The translations under genes and the position numbers were made by a program. Below the pieces are notes generated by a model, which had not been told where the DNA came from, did no database searches, and was given only the letters and a program-made list of their open reading frames with translations. This document shows positions 12,587-24,975 of a stretch of DNA of 64,000 nt, piece by piece. The stretch's first letter is position 1. Every line of letters starts with the position of its first letter. The stretch comes from Plasmopara viticola (taxonomy: Eukaryota > Oomycota > Peronosporomycetes > Peronosporales > Peronosporaceae). Location of the stretch: NCBI GenBank assembly GCA_001695595.3, contig MBPM02000023.1:124001-188000 (forward strand), written 5' to 3'.

Positions 12587-14483
12587 CTATTGAGCCTTGA
12601 GTAGACTAGTTGGACCAAAAGCTTTTACATTGCTGACAGCATCAAGTCAGAGAAAGTAGAACATTTGGCTTTAAGTAATGCTGGTTGAAATCGTAACTTT
12701 GTTTTATTACGATGATCATGTTATAAGTGGAATGTGACGGTGTCACAAAGCACCTTGCACAGAGATGACATGCAGAAGCATATGCGTATTCTAACTAACA
12801 AGCGTTCGCTATCTTCGAGACTTGCATAAGGTTATCTGTTAAAATCTCATAGAAGAATTGGTGGTGCACGACAGGCACCCTGTCGGTACTTCTACCGGTT
12901 TCCAGAGATAATATTTTTGCCTAAATTACATAAAAATATATTTAGGCAACAATAAATACGTTATTGATCTTTATGCAAACTTAAGACCAAGGTTAAATAT
13001 TAATTGTTAACCAGAAAATCAGATCCTTTTACATGCCTCGTCGGTGCAAAATGATTTGCGACCTCGTCACGCCTGCTAGCAGCATTTGTCAGTCCTACGC
13101 ACACGCGAGAAGATTCAATACCTGACCTTCAATAACGACGAAAAATAAAACTCTTTACCAGCATCTGTCGGACGAGCAAATTGCACTGCTCTGACGTCTT
13201 GCTCGCTTTTTTGGCGTTGAAGAGGCGGTGCAGTTGCAGCCTTTCTACTGCCGAGCTGCTTAAACGCGTATTGGCGTTCGACCTCTACGAGCAAATTCTA
13301 CAATTTAGGGATCAATCTGCACGGGCTCGGGTATGCCCGACGGTAGCGAGCGTAAGTTATACAACTTCGAAGGTAAAATCATTCTCAACCTTTTATCTGG
13401 ATGAAGGCTGTAACGATGACTACAAACGCGGACTTGATCACGAATGATCCAGTGCGCGTGGAATATGCACATTTATACTGCTGCGGTCGGACTAAGGACT
13501 CATCTATGAAACAACTTCATCGGGGTTTTTTGTGTCTTGATACACAACAAGGAGGAGCAAAAAAAATTCATTTTCTGGATATTTTAGTTTAGCCGACATT
13601 TAAGCTCTCAAAGCAGCAAGCAAGACTGGAGTGAGCTTCATGAATCTATTTTCGAGCTGTAGAACTTTCATCATTGAGCCCCTGCTCGTCAGAAAAGTCA
13701 AGGTGAGTGTGGCTATGGACAATTTTTGAGTTGCACCCCGATTCACTCTCAACGCTTTAGTGCAACAATGAGAAAAGGCGATTGAATGTGCTCATTGAGA
13801 TAAGACAGCCATAGACAAGCTCGACCGTCCGGAATTCCATAAAAGGCAGTTCTCGGATTATACAATGAACATGCCGAATTAAACCAGCCTTAACAGACTT
13901 AAGGGGTGCTCAAAAATGCAACATTTGTTGCTTTAGCTGTGATTTAATAAGACATATAATCGTCTCTGAAGGGGGCCGACGAAGAGGAAGTTTGCCTTAT
14001 TCGAGAGCTTTGCTGTGTTGCGGTAGTAGAAACCCCAGCTCCTGGGTAAAGAAGCGCTGGTCACTAATAGGAGTATTGGAATAAAGCCAGACTCTTCGCG
14101 TAAAGATTGTAATTTATGCAAATAATCAAGCTTAACCTCTGGAAGCTCGACAGCTCTCGAAGGGGGAAACACAAGCACTAAACTGCTGGTTCGACATGCA
14201 TGTTTACGGTTGTAAAAAGCATTTCGAATCTGATATATTGGTGCGCGTCGCAAACTTTTGCACGCCGGCAAACAATTTCGGTCAGCTGAAGTAGGTTGAC
14301 TGATGTTTGAAGCGAAAGCTAAAAGCTGTGGCTCAACTGACCAATAAAACTGCTTCAGACGTTGCTCAGATTAAAACCGACCCGTGATATTTAGACTTTG
14401 GGCTGCACAGAGTCATCGTTTATTCTTAATACGAACATGAATGACTTGATTTTGGGCATGCTGTGACTACAGGAGCACGAGCC

Positions 14484-15093
14484 ATGAGTCAATTGACGTG
14501 GCAAGGCCATATCGCCGAGTTACTTTTTCCTACGCAGCAGAGCTTGAGGAATTATGCTTCACACCCTTTGTACGCACGACGTTTTAGTAGAAAGCCTAGG
14601 TAAGCATAAATCTGAAATTAACATAAATGCGTATCGATGACGACGTCTCTTAAATATTCCTTAAAGAAAATTCAAGTTTCGCTAGCGGCTTGTGGAGTGT
14701 GCACCACCCTTATCCTCGTGGTTCTTATGGCTCCAGATTGATATTGTAAAGATATTTGGTGCAGTAGTTATGACACGCGTATGACCACCATAAGATCGCG
14801 CTGGATAATTAAAAAAAGTATCGTCAATACCGCGGAAAGGGTGGCCTCAGAAAGTGCTCACATTGGAAAGGCTGACTTCTCGGCTACAAAGCCTGCACCG
14901 GTTAGGTAATACCCATTATATAATAAACTTTTTTTTTGCATAAGCGATATAAACCAAAAGCACGTGAACCTCTTGCGGTCAATTTTTTATAGGATATAGA
15001 CGGCGAAAGAGTTGTAAAACGCATCGCCAACTGGTTTGACCCTGGGCTTTCCCAGGAATGTGCCTACAGATATCGTCTTTAACTCCGCTATCT
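14484..15093 (+). pseudogene. Decayed multi-exon gene fragments, unrecognised
   Basis: Three pieces look coding. Piece one is 14484-14599, ATG-started, reading TWQGHIAELLFPTQQSLRNY and ending at an AG|GTAAGC donor. Piece two runs from about 14680 to 14905. It includes a hydrophobic run (CGVCTTLILVVLM) that could be a membrane span, a TGA stop, then a polar stretch containing IVNTAERVASESAHIGKA. Piece three follows a TTTTATAG acceptor near 15000 and reads DGERVVKRIANWFDPGL to a TAA at about 15091-15093. The pieces do not join in one open frame, so I treat this as a broken gene. The family is not recognised, and an assembly error or a wrong splice model is possible. Confidence 0.35.
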
Positions 15094-17649
15094 TTTGCGT
15101 CAACAATGACATATTCACACGGGTACTTCGGTCGTGTCTTCATTTGTGAACCTCAGCGTCGATTGATCACTGAGGCCTATTGCATGACCAGTGAGTCCGA
15201 CAGAACGTCTAATGTCTCAGTGGGTCTCTTTCTGTTTAATGAAATAATTTCGACGTCGCTGTCGTAAGCTCTAGCCTTTTCAGCAGCCATGGTGGAATAT
15301 ATACATTAGAGTACCCGCGGAGCTTCTTCTCATTTTTATTGCCAAAAAAAGTGTCAGCAGCAAAAAAATCAGTATGCATCCATTTCCCGCCGATGTGATT
15401 CTACTAAAGTCATTTTTGCCCAAAAGTCGATTGGGCGTGCGAATCACTTTCAGCATGTTGCTCACAGAGCAGACGTAACGTTTATTGCTGGCACAGAAGA
15501 CGCTTTGACTGGCATGTATGACTTGCCAAGTAGGCTGGTAGACTTTTTGCTGCTTGTCAAGTCGATGTTCCGACTAGATTTACTATTTGTAAATAATGTA
15601 GTTTTTTTTTCATAATTACCGCTCATCGCTTGCCTGAAAAATTGGCCTCAAGTGTTTGCGAGGGACGATGTAAATACCGTTACACAAAACTCAATAAGAA
15701 GAAGCTCTAAAATTATGTCTCGTGTACAATAGGCACCCAAACAGTATTTGTATTGCTATGCACACTGAGATATTTTAAAAAGACAACAAAAATGGGGATA
15801 ACGTCCATTTGCCAAAATTGCGTATGTGAACTAAAAAACTTTTCTGGAACAAAAGCAAGAGCTACAGCACATTTATTTTCTTATAAAAATTAGTTTGAAC
15901 GGGTAGCACTGAATATCGTATATCTTTTTGCCTCTTCAGTGTAAGACTCCGTGTGAACCCATCCCAAAGACGGACCTATTGAGTTCAACAAGCAAGTATA
16001 CGCCACGAGTCATCCGAGGAGTGGAGCCAATTTAAATGATAAGTACTAGCGATACGACACCCACTGACGATTACTTTGAATTGTTTGGGGAGTGACATCT
16101 CATTGACGAACGCAGTCGACTTTTTTATTTCATGAGCATAGTTACATCTACGGCTTTGCTTGCAAATGGGAAAGCGCAAGCGCTGTTGAAATTAAAAATT
16201 CGTCAAAAGAAGCACTTTCTTATTCCTTTCCAGGGCACAAAAACCTTTGACAAGGTTATTCAACGAGTGTTTCGGTCCGACTCTTCGATTAAAAATAACG
16301 AACGTTACGCGGGTCTGACCATTCGTGATTGATTCTCTCTATCCATTTTCTAGAAGAGAAGACAATGGGCTCCTTTCGTTTGCATGTAAAGATGCTCAGC
16401 TTTACCGCACATTAATGGCTCAGTGCTTTTTGAGCCCTTGCTGCCTTATCCCCAAAGAATAGTTTTTGCTTGTGGAGCTCAACAGCCATTCCGCAATCCA
16501 GCTGCACCAAGAATAGCAAACGTTGCCGCCTCTTAAAGCTATCTAACGCCGGCAACCCGTCCGACGCATACAAGCAAGCGGTATCATCCATTCTGGAAAT
16601 ATAGTTAGGGGTTAGGTAGTGAAAGTATCCGCGCGGGTGTAGATCCGACTACAAGTATTACCAGGTGTGACAGGTCAAACAGCACCTTGTACAGAAGGAG
16701 CGTCCACCCCGAGATCCAAAATTTCTGGCAGGTCGGTTCCAGGGGTAATTGAGTACAATTATAGCAGATCCATTTGATGCAATCTCTTCCATTATTTTGA
16801 CCATACCTAAAATTTTGTATTTGGAATGCCTATCGCTTACTGTTTTCTATAGCTTTTGCTAACGGGAAAATAGCTACAACCAAGAAAGCATAGTTTTTTA
16901 ATGGGTCAATTACTTTGCCAAAAAAGATTATCTCCCCAAAATTATCTCGCTGACAGCCATTCCATTGAAGCAGCAGCATTCGGCAAGAATTTAACCCGCT
17001 AACTTATCGATATAAAAGACTCGAGCAGCCATCTATGGTTAACATACAATTCCAACTTCGATGATTTATTGTCTCATTTGCTTAAGACGCGAAGCTATGC
17101 TGGCTAAGTAATATTTCAGGTCAAAACTTGGAAAAGCTAGGCTCTAGTATGAAGGTAAGCGAGGAGCACATCACGATCTCATTAGTAGTCATTTGATCAA
17201 AACAAACGTATTTTTTATCGCTATTACATTTTGATGGTCGCACAGGTATTCAATTTTGTATTAATCTCGAGTATACGCGTTGTAGGGTCAAACGCACGGC
17301 ACACAGTCAATTTCTTTTCAATATCGTCGAACTCTCGGAAACTAAAATTGCTGCCTTGTCTTTTGCCTACCGTAGGCTATTGGCACACTTGTGTCGTTCG
17401 CATGCAAACTAAATAAGACGGTGCATGCGATACGATATAAAAACATCATAGACGCAATACGTAAAATTATGACATAAACCCGGAGATTATTTAACCGCTA
17501 TCTTAGTTGCTCGGTCGAAACCCAATTACTGATGTTTACAGCAGTCTCTACACTGACAAGTGGTCAGACGGAAGGGTCAACTGTGTGCTGAAGGACAAAT
17601 TGTGTAGAATGTATGCTGAGAGACTAGCTGCCAGATTTCGCTTAGACTA

Positions 17650-17935
17650 AGCTGTCTCTAGTGCGTAGTGCTGGTAGCTACCCAACCCACTCAGGGACTG
17701 GGTTTAGTACCCTTTATTGCACGGAAAGATTTTTTGTCGGTAAGGAGTCCAGCCCATGTGATTGTTACACACCCATTCTTAAGTTTGAATTGGCAGGGCA
17801 GTCACACATTTGGGGAAGTGATTGCGCGTTCACATTAGCGACCTTTCTTCGGCTCAATTTGGATCTTATTGATATCAAACCTGGTCTGGGGTTGAGGAAG
17901 AAATCCCACTTGAGCTAATGATCGGTGGGCGGTAT
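17650..17935 (-). repeat. SINE-like dispersed repeat, copy B
   Basis: This is the partner of 6720-7005, in the same orientation. It shares the GGAGTCCAGC block near 17745, the ATTGGCAGGGCA block near 17792, a GTGATTGC block and the CCACT-GAGC block near 17910. The tRNA-like right end is more decayed here than in copy A. No coding capacity is expected for this repeat class. Confidence 0.4.
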
Positions 17936-19132
17936 GTATGCTAACGCCCCATTCGTGAGATAATAAGTCTTTATGGCTTTTCTTTCACTCAACGACGATG
18001 TTAAAGCATTGAAGGCATATGAAGCCTCTTATGTAAGAATTCAAAGGCAAGGCACTTAAGAGATTGGCTTAATCTTTGAAACCCACATGCTTTTGTTTTG
18101 AATGGAAGAGCGACTTAAGAAACTTGCTTCCAAGACTTTGAAGTGAGACCAACTTTCTTACAGAAAAAGGGATGTATTCTTTTCGCCAACATTAGCAAAA
18201 TAATCTTTTCTGTAAGCACAGAAGAGGCAATCTTCATGGCTTATTTAAAGCGCTAATGTGTAAGATTGGTCGTTGAACAAGATTAACATAGTGCCGCCGT
18301 AAACTTATGGCTCAGAAAAAGCATTGGTCGACGTACAGCATCGCCTTTGACAAGATGACGTCGACAAGCTTAACACTTTGTGTGGGGTGTCTTCTAAGCC
18401 TTTTTATGCCTAGGGATCAAATACTCCTGCAAATTCTGAGGTGTCCTCCATTCTACTTCAAAAATATGTACTCATGCTCGATCAATTTGAAGAGCCGAGT
18501 AGGGTTGGCCATACAGTTGTCGGCAGTGTGTATAACCATCATAATATTGGCCAAGAGGCTGAAAGACGGTTGTACATGCAGGTGTACAAAAAATCAAAAA
18601 CACATTTTGTGTCTCCGTTCTCAGCGGCGTGTCGCAAAATCCTGCATGCCGACAGACGATTTCCAACAGCTACAAAGGTCAACTAAGATTGGATGAGAGA
18701 GCAATAAAAATGAGTTACTTTAGCTCAAATAAAAAATTAAAACTTCCCGGACCTGGCTGTGGACATCAAGTATTTCAAATTATTTTTGTCCTTGGCATAC
18801 TTAATCCTGAGCATACCGTGGCTAGAGAAAAAGGAGCCCAAAAATGATTGACGGGACAAAGTCATAGGTTTCGGCCGCCAATTTCGTGCAATAAGGCCGT
18901 AATGAGTTATATTTGTATCCCAATTGCGTGCAACGCTTCTTCAAAGAAAGATTGGGCAAGTATGTCCTCAACTTGTGAGGTATCAAAATACTGTCAGTTT
19001 TAGTAGCTGACGTGACAATGTCTCTAAAAAGCTACTTTGCAAGTAACCAAGTTCTACAAGCAGCATTATCACCAAAGAGGCAGAAGACAGCTTTTACTGG
19101 AATATACAGTTTACAAGTGCGGAAGATAGTTG

Positions 19133-19339
19133 TTAAATGCAGGATACGAAAGCCCGCAAGTGGGCAAGATAGGTCCGCAAAACACATTGGGTAACATAGC
19201 TCCACAAATAGGTAGCACAGTACCATTAAGTGCGGGTTATGAGGCTGCGCAAGTGGTTGACACAGCGGGAAACGCAAAAGCACAGGTGGAGGTGAGTAGC
19301 ACAGCATCATCTCAGCTCCAAAAAAAGAAAATTATATAG
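19133..19339 (+). pseudogene. Coding-like fragment with internal amino-acid repeats
   Basis: The frame reads NAGYESPQVG, then SAGYEAAQVV, with GxIxPQ repeats between them (GKIGPQNTLGNIAPQIG). The two AGYE units, at 19133-19163 and 19226-19256, differ mainly at third codon positions (GCA/GCG, GGA/GGT, TAC/TAT, GAA/GAG), which suggests past selection on the protein. There is no clear start, and the frame ends at a TAG near 19338. It may be part of a retroelement polyprotein or a repeat-containing secreted protein. The family is not recognised. Confidence 0.35.
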
Positions 19340-20001
19340 CGATAAGCGATCGGTCCCTGGGTGTCGTGGCCGCCAACAAATAGCTTATTCGTAGGGATAG
19401 CGTTTTAACGGCAGGTACGCTCCACTTGGAGGCATGACGAAGTTTTTGTGTCTCGAAGTATTCAAAGTAGCTGAGATCTTGGCTCAATTGAGATCCAAGA
19501 ATGTCTCAAAGGTGATATTATTAAAACTTATTAGGATATAAGTGCATCTTCCATTCAAGACGAAGATGTTTTCGATCATTCCTGTTAACAGCATACATTG
19601 AGCCTTGGCTCAGAGAACATAAGGGCTTCCAAAGGTTGGAAATATACTTTGATACACGGATACTCAGATGTGCTGCTCAGAGACAAACCATCAGAATTCT
19701 CATCGTATGGCACAAGATTGACTCACGAAGTTCCATGTTAAAATTACCACTAGGTCCATACATGCCTTCTCCGCCGAATACGCAAATAATCGTATGTTAC
19801 AAAGTCTAGCATTAAAATGCTTTTAGCAGCATTTCTAGCACTTTATGGTATTGGCCGTGCCATACGAGACAAAATTGATCCGCGTCCTTACGTTTATAGA
19901 AACTCGATGAGGACGGACGTGCGCGTTTCAGCCCAATTAGCTTAAGGCTGCCAAATATGGCCAACTTTGCTCAATGTGCCTTGATGCTTGTCGTAATAGC
20001 G

Positions 20002-20250
20002 GATAACAGGGAGCTGCTTGCCATGAAGTAAGCACTGGAAAAGTTATATGTGCAGACTTTAATTCCACGCGCTTGAGATATATTGAGACTGCATCCCTTA
20101 GGTCAACAACGGTAAGTGTGCTCCATTTGCTCCAAAGAATGGCAATGTGGTTGACACCCTTCGCAAAATATAATTTTTGTGTTACATACAAGCCTACCAA
20201 GCTCAATGTGCTCGTCGACATGCTTTTGCGTAGACCATACTATGTATTGG
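20002..20250 (+). mobile_element. Ty3/gypsy RNase H fragment
   Basis: Decayed reverse transcriptase/RNase H sequence. The first part reads DNRELLAMK, stop, AL, which corresponds to the conserved RNase H KELLAxxxAL segment. After a frame change the sequence continues ASLRSTT, LLQRMAMWLTPFAKYNFCV and YKPTKLNVLVDMLLRRPYY. These match the gypsy DHASLR, QRMARW and YKPGxxNxxADALSRRPDY landmarks. Stops and at least one frameshift show it is dead. No flanking LTRs were identified. Confidence 0.75.
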
Positions 20251-20555
20251 TACATATCGGATGGGTCAAAAGCTCAATCGACTATCAGATCCGTCACGCA
20301 TGCCAAAAAGCAGTTTCTAATCGCAACACCGTCGAGCAGCTAATTTCTCGACAGCGATCGCAGTTGCATTGCTGCACAATCTACTTTCGCGAAAGCTCGA
20401 GCCATTATTTTAAATGACAAAGACCGAAAGTATGATTTACTTTAAAAGTATGAAAGAGCTTGCGTAAAAAAGCGAAAATTAATCGTATAATTAAATTCCT
20501 TGCTCGGTGCAATGGCTTTCTCGGTCAGCAACTACGACGATCTCTCTCTCTCCTG

Positions 20556-22715
20556 CTAACCGAGCGTCGCGAGTGCTCGCTGCGCAAAGAAAACAACATC
20601 GGCGTCACCGTCCTGCTGCAGCGCCGTCAGGCACGGAATAACGGTTGCTGTGCACGCTTCTGCGTCTACTTTCGGGCCCAGCACCTCGAGTGTTTTGGCC
20701 ACGTTAAAACGAATGTTCGGAACCGGATCCTGCACGACCACCCGTCAGTAAACCCTTTTCAAAGACTAAAGCAACAATATAGCCATACGCCTACCTGAGC
20801 AAGCTCAATCACCAGCGGAATAAGCAGTGTTTTTATCGTTTCAGCCGTCATTGCTTCACTCAGTACTTTAGCGGCATACAAAGACGTCAAGCGATGCAAA
20901 AAGTTGGCATTTGAGTGCATCGTCACGATCCGCGGCACGACACTTGTTCGCGCCCAGTCCACGCCAAAGTGCTCGGTCAAATTTTTCAAGTTAATCGTGG
21001 CCGCTTCACGGATCGAAAACACATTATCCACGAGCCACGCCATGCAAAGTTGCGACAGCTGCTCCTCAAAGTAGTCGCATCCCAGCTGAGCTGCCAAAAG
21101 CGGAATGTATTCTATAATCGCTAGTCGGATACGCCACTGCCGATCTTCTGCAAGATGCACAATAGCAGGCAAGAGCGACTGTGACAGAAGCTCAATTCCA
21201 ATGATCTGTTCAGCGAATGAGTCCATCAGTTCAACAGGATAATCACGAGCTATCGTCATTTACTTACAGCGTTGCCTTCTTCCAAGTTTGAAATTACGTT
21301 AAGGCGAACTTCAGAGTTTTGGTCATTCAGCAGCTGCAACGAATATAGGCACATTACAAAATTAGAGAACACCTCTCCAGTGAATGCTTTCACCACTTAC
21401 GAGCAAAAAAAGAGGCAAAAGAAGTTCAATTGTAAGGTCGCGGCCCAAAAATGGAGCGACCTTCATCACAACAGAAGCAAGAGCAGAGCGCACGTGGTCG
21501 GACATGTCACGAGCAAGACGCTGGAAGCAAGGCACAATCTTTTCCACAATCTTTTGCGGCTGCAAAAGCCGCACGACACCAATGATTTTCGACGTGGCAG
21601 CGGTGCGCACTTCTGCTTCATTGTCCTCTAGCAACGACACGACCGAGTCACAAAATGTGGAATTAATCGTCTCAGCATCCAAGGCCTCACAGATTTCTGA
21701 AAATCGATTGGCTACAGACCACCGCACACGCCACGAGCCATCGCGCGCAGTCTCGAATATCGTCGGCAGCACCTGTGTCAGGAGATCGTCTTTCGGAACA
21801 AGACGAGCCAACGCCACCGCATTGTCAATCGTATGTATCCGAACCGAATCCTGGCGATCCGTAGCCAACGCCAAAAACAGTGGAAGCATCTCTTCACGGG
21901 CGCTAGCGCTGTCCATTACTGAAGCAAAGCCTCCTAATGCCGCGGATGTGGCCTTGCGCACCATTGGCGTGTCGTCACGGCAAAGCTGGCTGAACATCCC
22001 GCGTAACTCGCCTTGGATTTCAGGTGAAAGTTGCGCGTAGCCCACTTGAAACAAATTGCACGAGGCAATGCGCGACGTGAACCAGTCACGCGTGACAAGA
22101 CGCCGCAGAACGGGCACAAAGTGCTCTGCGACGTGCGTAGGCTCCATGGTCTCGACCACCTTGCAAATGGAGCGCACTGCCATGTCACGCACACAAGCTT
22201 CGTCCACTGTCGCTAGCGATTCGAGAGGCTTGAGCAGCAAATAGGCGTGAGCTGGGCCACCTAAAACATCCACAAAGTCGCCAAGCTCTTCCGCCATTAC
22301 AAGTAATACTTCATCTTCGTCATCGAGTGAGTCTATCGGAACGTATTGCCGAGACAAAGGAGGTTTAAAATGGAAGAAAGTGAGGTAACTAGAAGAACAT
22401 TGTACCGTTCATAAAGGGTAGCAACTCGTTTTGCGTGCGTTCAGGACCGAGTGCCTCAGCTATTTCATCAACATATATCATTGATCCGCATGTTAGCACA
22501 AGACTGTCACAATATGTGACAAAGGACTTACCAATAATGCGGATCTGACGGATCGAATTCAGCCGCAATTGCACGTCCTCATGCTTGAGCTCGTCCACAA
22601 GGATTGCAATCGGGTACAAACTATTGTCTTCTGCTAAGTATTGTATTGTAAGACGAGCAACTCCTGAAAACAAAATAATCTTCTTCGTGTGCGTACCTGG
22701 AACTGCCGCTGCCAT
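20556..22715 (-). CDS. PP2A-A (PPP2R1-like): Protein phosphatase 2A scaffold subunit A (PR65)
   Basis: HEAT-repeat scaffold that holds the PP2A catalytic C subunit and the regulatory B subunits. I read seven exons: 22715-22697, 22630-22532, 22459-22406, 22332-21401, 21333-21268, 21205-20795 and 20729-20556. Introns are 62-73 nt, all GT-AG and phase-consistent, giving 584 aa, close to the family's 589. The N-terminus reads [20 protein letters not shown]. Later landmarks are YDEDEV-like [42 protein letters not shown] and, in the last exon, [15 protein letters not shown], all in the family order. HEAT repeats cover the whole length. The first intron is a multiple of three and would stay open if retained, adding 22 residues not present in the family. 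The triple-PH gene lies 316 bp upstream on the same strand. Confidence 0.93.
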
Positions 22716-23031
22716 TGGAAGTCCGTTCTTTTAACAAAAAGTTCCTCCACTAAAAGGCGTCTTTATATGACCTCCTCGATAATACAACGTTGCACCTGAT
22801 TGTACTGGGTATCTTGCGACAGAAGGCCGGAAGAGATGCAAGCAGGGGGAACGACAATGATGCCCGACTTTTTATAGTGTCGAAGACTAGAGGATCGCTG
22901 CAATATTGGCCAATTAACGCCACTAGCAGATAAAAACTGACGCGGTAATGTACTGAGTTTGAGTACATGCACACAAAGTATATTTCTCAGTAGGTAGTAC
23001 ATCGCCTGTTTTAATTCTAACACTCTGATGC

Positions 23032-24975
23032 TCAAAGACATGCACTTGGACGTTGCTCCAACTGTAGATTTTCAATGTGGCCGGATGTAATACCTTGTGT
23101 CACCATGCGAATACTGCAATAAATGACACTGGCCCACTCCATGCGCTCCTCCTCGGAGCTCGTTTGCAGCACGAGCTTGTCCGAGGGTGAGCGTGCCACC
23201 ACGATGCAGAGGTCTCGATCAGAGACGTGGACCAAGTTTAGGTAGCACCCCGCGAGTGAAAAGGACTTGCGATGTTTGAGCTCGGAAGGAGCTTTCTTGT
23301 CTCCATTGTACGACAAGACTTGCTTGTAGTAATGCATCTCCCCGTTCGTCACGACTACCACGCGTCTTTTCCAGTTTTGAAAGCCGGACCGAGACTTTTT
23401 AACCAGAACGCCGCGCTTGTATGGAGGTAATAGAAACTCAAGCTGCATCGGAAACGAAGACGCACGAAGAATTTCACGAGCCTGTGTGAAAGTTTCTCGT
23501 AAAAGGTTGTGACCCTCGACAGCGATAAGCTGGCTGCCCACTGCCACTCCACGCTTTCGGGGACTTGACACTACAACAAGAGCCTCTGTGCGTTTTTCCA
23601 TAACAATGTCAATGTCCCTAGCATGTTGATAGATTACTTCAATCTTGCCTAGTGGAATCTCTTCGGCGCGCTTGATCACGAGAGACAACCCCGCTACAGT
23701 CTCCGTGTTGCCTGCCATTCTACCTAAAGCTGTCTGTGCTTCTTGCAACGCCTCAATCCACAAATGCATCGACTTTTCATTGTGTGCGTTCAAGTGCATT
23801 TCAAATTTGCCATCCTTAGACGTCAGTACAAAGTAATATTTCCGTCCATCGGGACACTGTGCCATACCAGGGCTAACGATCGTGTCTTTGAGCGGGACGG
23901 AACCCTTGCGTTCGCTTTGATTCTCTGTAAAGTACCGCAATTCACCTTGTTCAATCCGAAAGAAGCGATTCTTCCAAGTTTTGGCCACGTGGCCACGTTT
24001 AAGCAAACAGCCTTCCATATGAATGTACGACGTTGGGTCGTCATAGCGTAGCCACTCGTGATTGCATACACTGTCGCGCAAATTAAAATTGACAGTCTCA
24101 CAAAGCGGATTCCACGGCTGAGTAAGCTTCGCACCAGCTGCTTGTAACTGATCAACCCATTTTGCCATCACGTGGTGCGATGGTGCCGAGATCATGAGAC
24201 CTCGCTGTGGCGTTAATATGGCCAAGACAAACTTCTTGTCCATCGCATGTGTCTGAACCGACACGTTTGCTTTGGAGCCAAGTCCCAGCTCAAGGGACCC
24301 TTTTAGCTTTTTGCCAGTCTCATCACTATAGTAAGACAAGACACCATCATTGCGCAGCACAAAAAAACGCCAATGCCAAGTCTTGAAGTGTTGACCACAT
24401 TTCTCGAGCCAACCTTGAATCAGTACATCCACCCCATCATCTTCTGGGCGCAAAGCCATGTCTGTATTGGGTGCCATGTCGTTCTCGGTCTCTTGTGTCA
24501 CAACGCTTTGACGTCTTTTCGATTTCGTCGGCTGACCCAATACGTGCTTCCACGAGAAACGAGATACATTGCTAGCTCTGCTATTGTAACATTCTGGAGT
24601 GGCCGTTATTGAGACGGAAGTACTTGATCGAATCGCTCGTGTAGCTAAGACTGAAGGTGGAACGAGTTCGTCTTCAATTCCCATGGACACGTCCGAGTCC
24701 GACTTGTGCGAGTGAGGCAGCGACCGTATCGCCGTACCCAGTGTACATATCGAATCAATCTCGCTTCGCTCAGCCATTGCGAAGCGGTGCTCAGGCTGGT
24801 GAAAGGAGTTTGGACGGCTTTCACGGTGCACTGCTCGGGAGCGGCTTCCCGGTTCCCCAGTCGTGTGGCGGCGTTGAATCTGCAGCTGTTGCTCGTCTGC
24901 ATCGTCGGCCTTGGTACAGTCTCCAGCTCGTTGCAACGCCGAGAAGCGATGGCCCAGCCACTTTCTTAAACCCAT
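23032..24975 (-). CDS. Triple PH-domain protein with PDZ-like module
   Basis: A single uninterrupted exon encoding 647 aa, with an ATG start. Residues 1-185 are polar and Ser/Arg-rich, probably disordered. The first PH domain is at about 186-283 (GWLEKCG..WHWRFFVLRNDGVLSYY, ending in the conserved W of AKWVDQL). The second is at about 317-416 (GCLLKRGHVAKTWKNRFFRI, ending LWIEAL). A PDZ-like segment at about 440-517 contains a GVAVGSQLIAVEG turn. The third PH domain is at about 518-622 (RGVLVKKSRSGFQNWKRRVV, ending MEWASVI). PH domains bind phosphoinositides or proteins, so a membrane-recruited adaptor role is inferred. No enzymatic domain is visible. The PP2A-A gene follows 316 bp downstream on the same strand. 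Confidence 0.85.
   Translation of the reverse strand: MGLRKWLGHRFSALQRAGDCTKADDADEQQLQIQRRHTTGEPGSRSRAVHRESRPNSFHQPEHRFAMAERSEIDSICTLGTAIRSLPHSHKSDSDVSMGIEDELVPPSVLATRAIRSSTSVSITATPECYNSRASNVSRFSWKHVLGQPTKSKRRQSVVTQETENDMAPNTDMALRPEDDGVDVLIQGWLEKCGQHFKTWHWRFFVLRNDGVLSYYSDETGKKLKGSLELGLGSKANVSVQTHAMDKKFVLAILTPQRGLMISAPSHHVMAKWVDQLQAAGAKLTQPWNPLCETVNFNLRDSVCNHEWLRYDDPTSYIHMEGCLLKRGHVAKTWKNRFFRIEQGELRYFTENQSERKGSVPLKDTIVSPGMAQCPDGRKYYFVLTSKDGKFEMHLNAHNEKSMHLWIEALQEAQTALGRMAGNTETVAGLSLVIKRAEEIPLGKIEVIYQHARDIDIVMEKRTEALVVVSSPRKRGVAVGSQLIAVEGHNLLRETFTQAREILRASSFPMQLEFLLPPYKRGVLVKKSRSGFQNWKRRVVVVTNGEMHYYKQVLSYNGDKKAPSELKHRKSFSLAGCYLNLVHVSDRDLCIVVARSPSDKLVLQTSSEEERMEWASVIYCSIRMVTQGITSGHIENLQLEQRPSACL

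Larger units (their letters stand above)
12587..20001. other. Gene-poor region with repeat and decayed coding fragments
   Basis: No intact gene is seen. About 12700-12960 shares blocks (GTGACGGTGTCA, GGTGCACGACA-CACCCT-TCG) with 43060-43330 and may be an old LTR. At about 13160-13260 (+) a frame reads DEQIALL-RLARFFGVEEAVQ across a stop, suggesting decay. Between 14484 and 15093 (+) several exon-like pieces with splice-like borders are present and are listed separately. A SINE-like repeat lies at 17650-17935 and a coding-like repeat at 19133-19339. The remainder is AT-rich without recognisable content. Confidence 0.5.
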
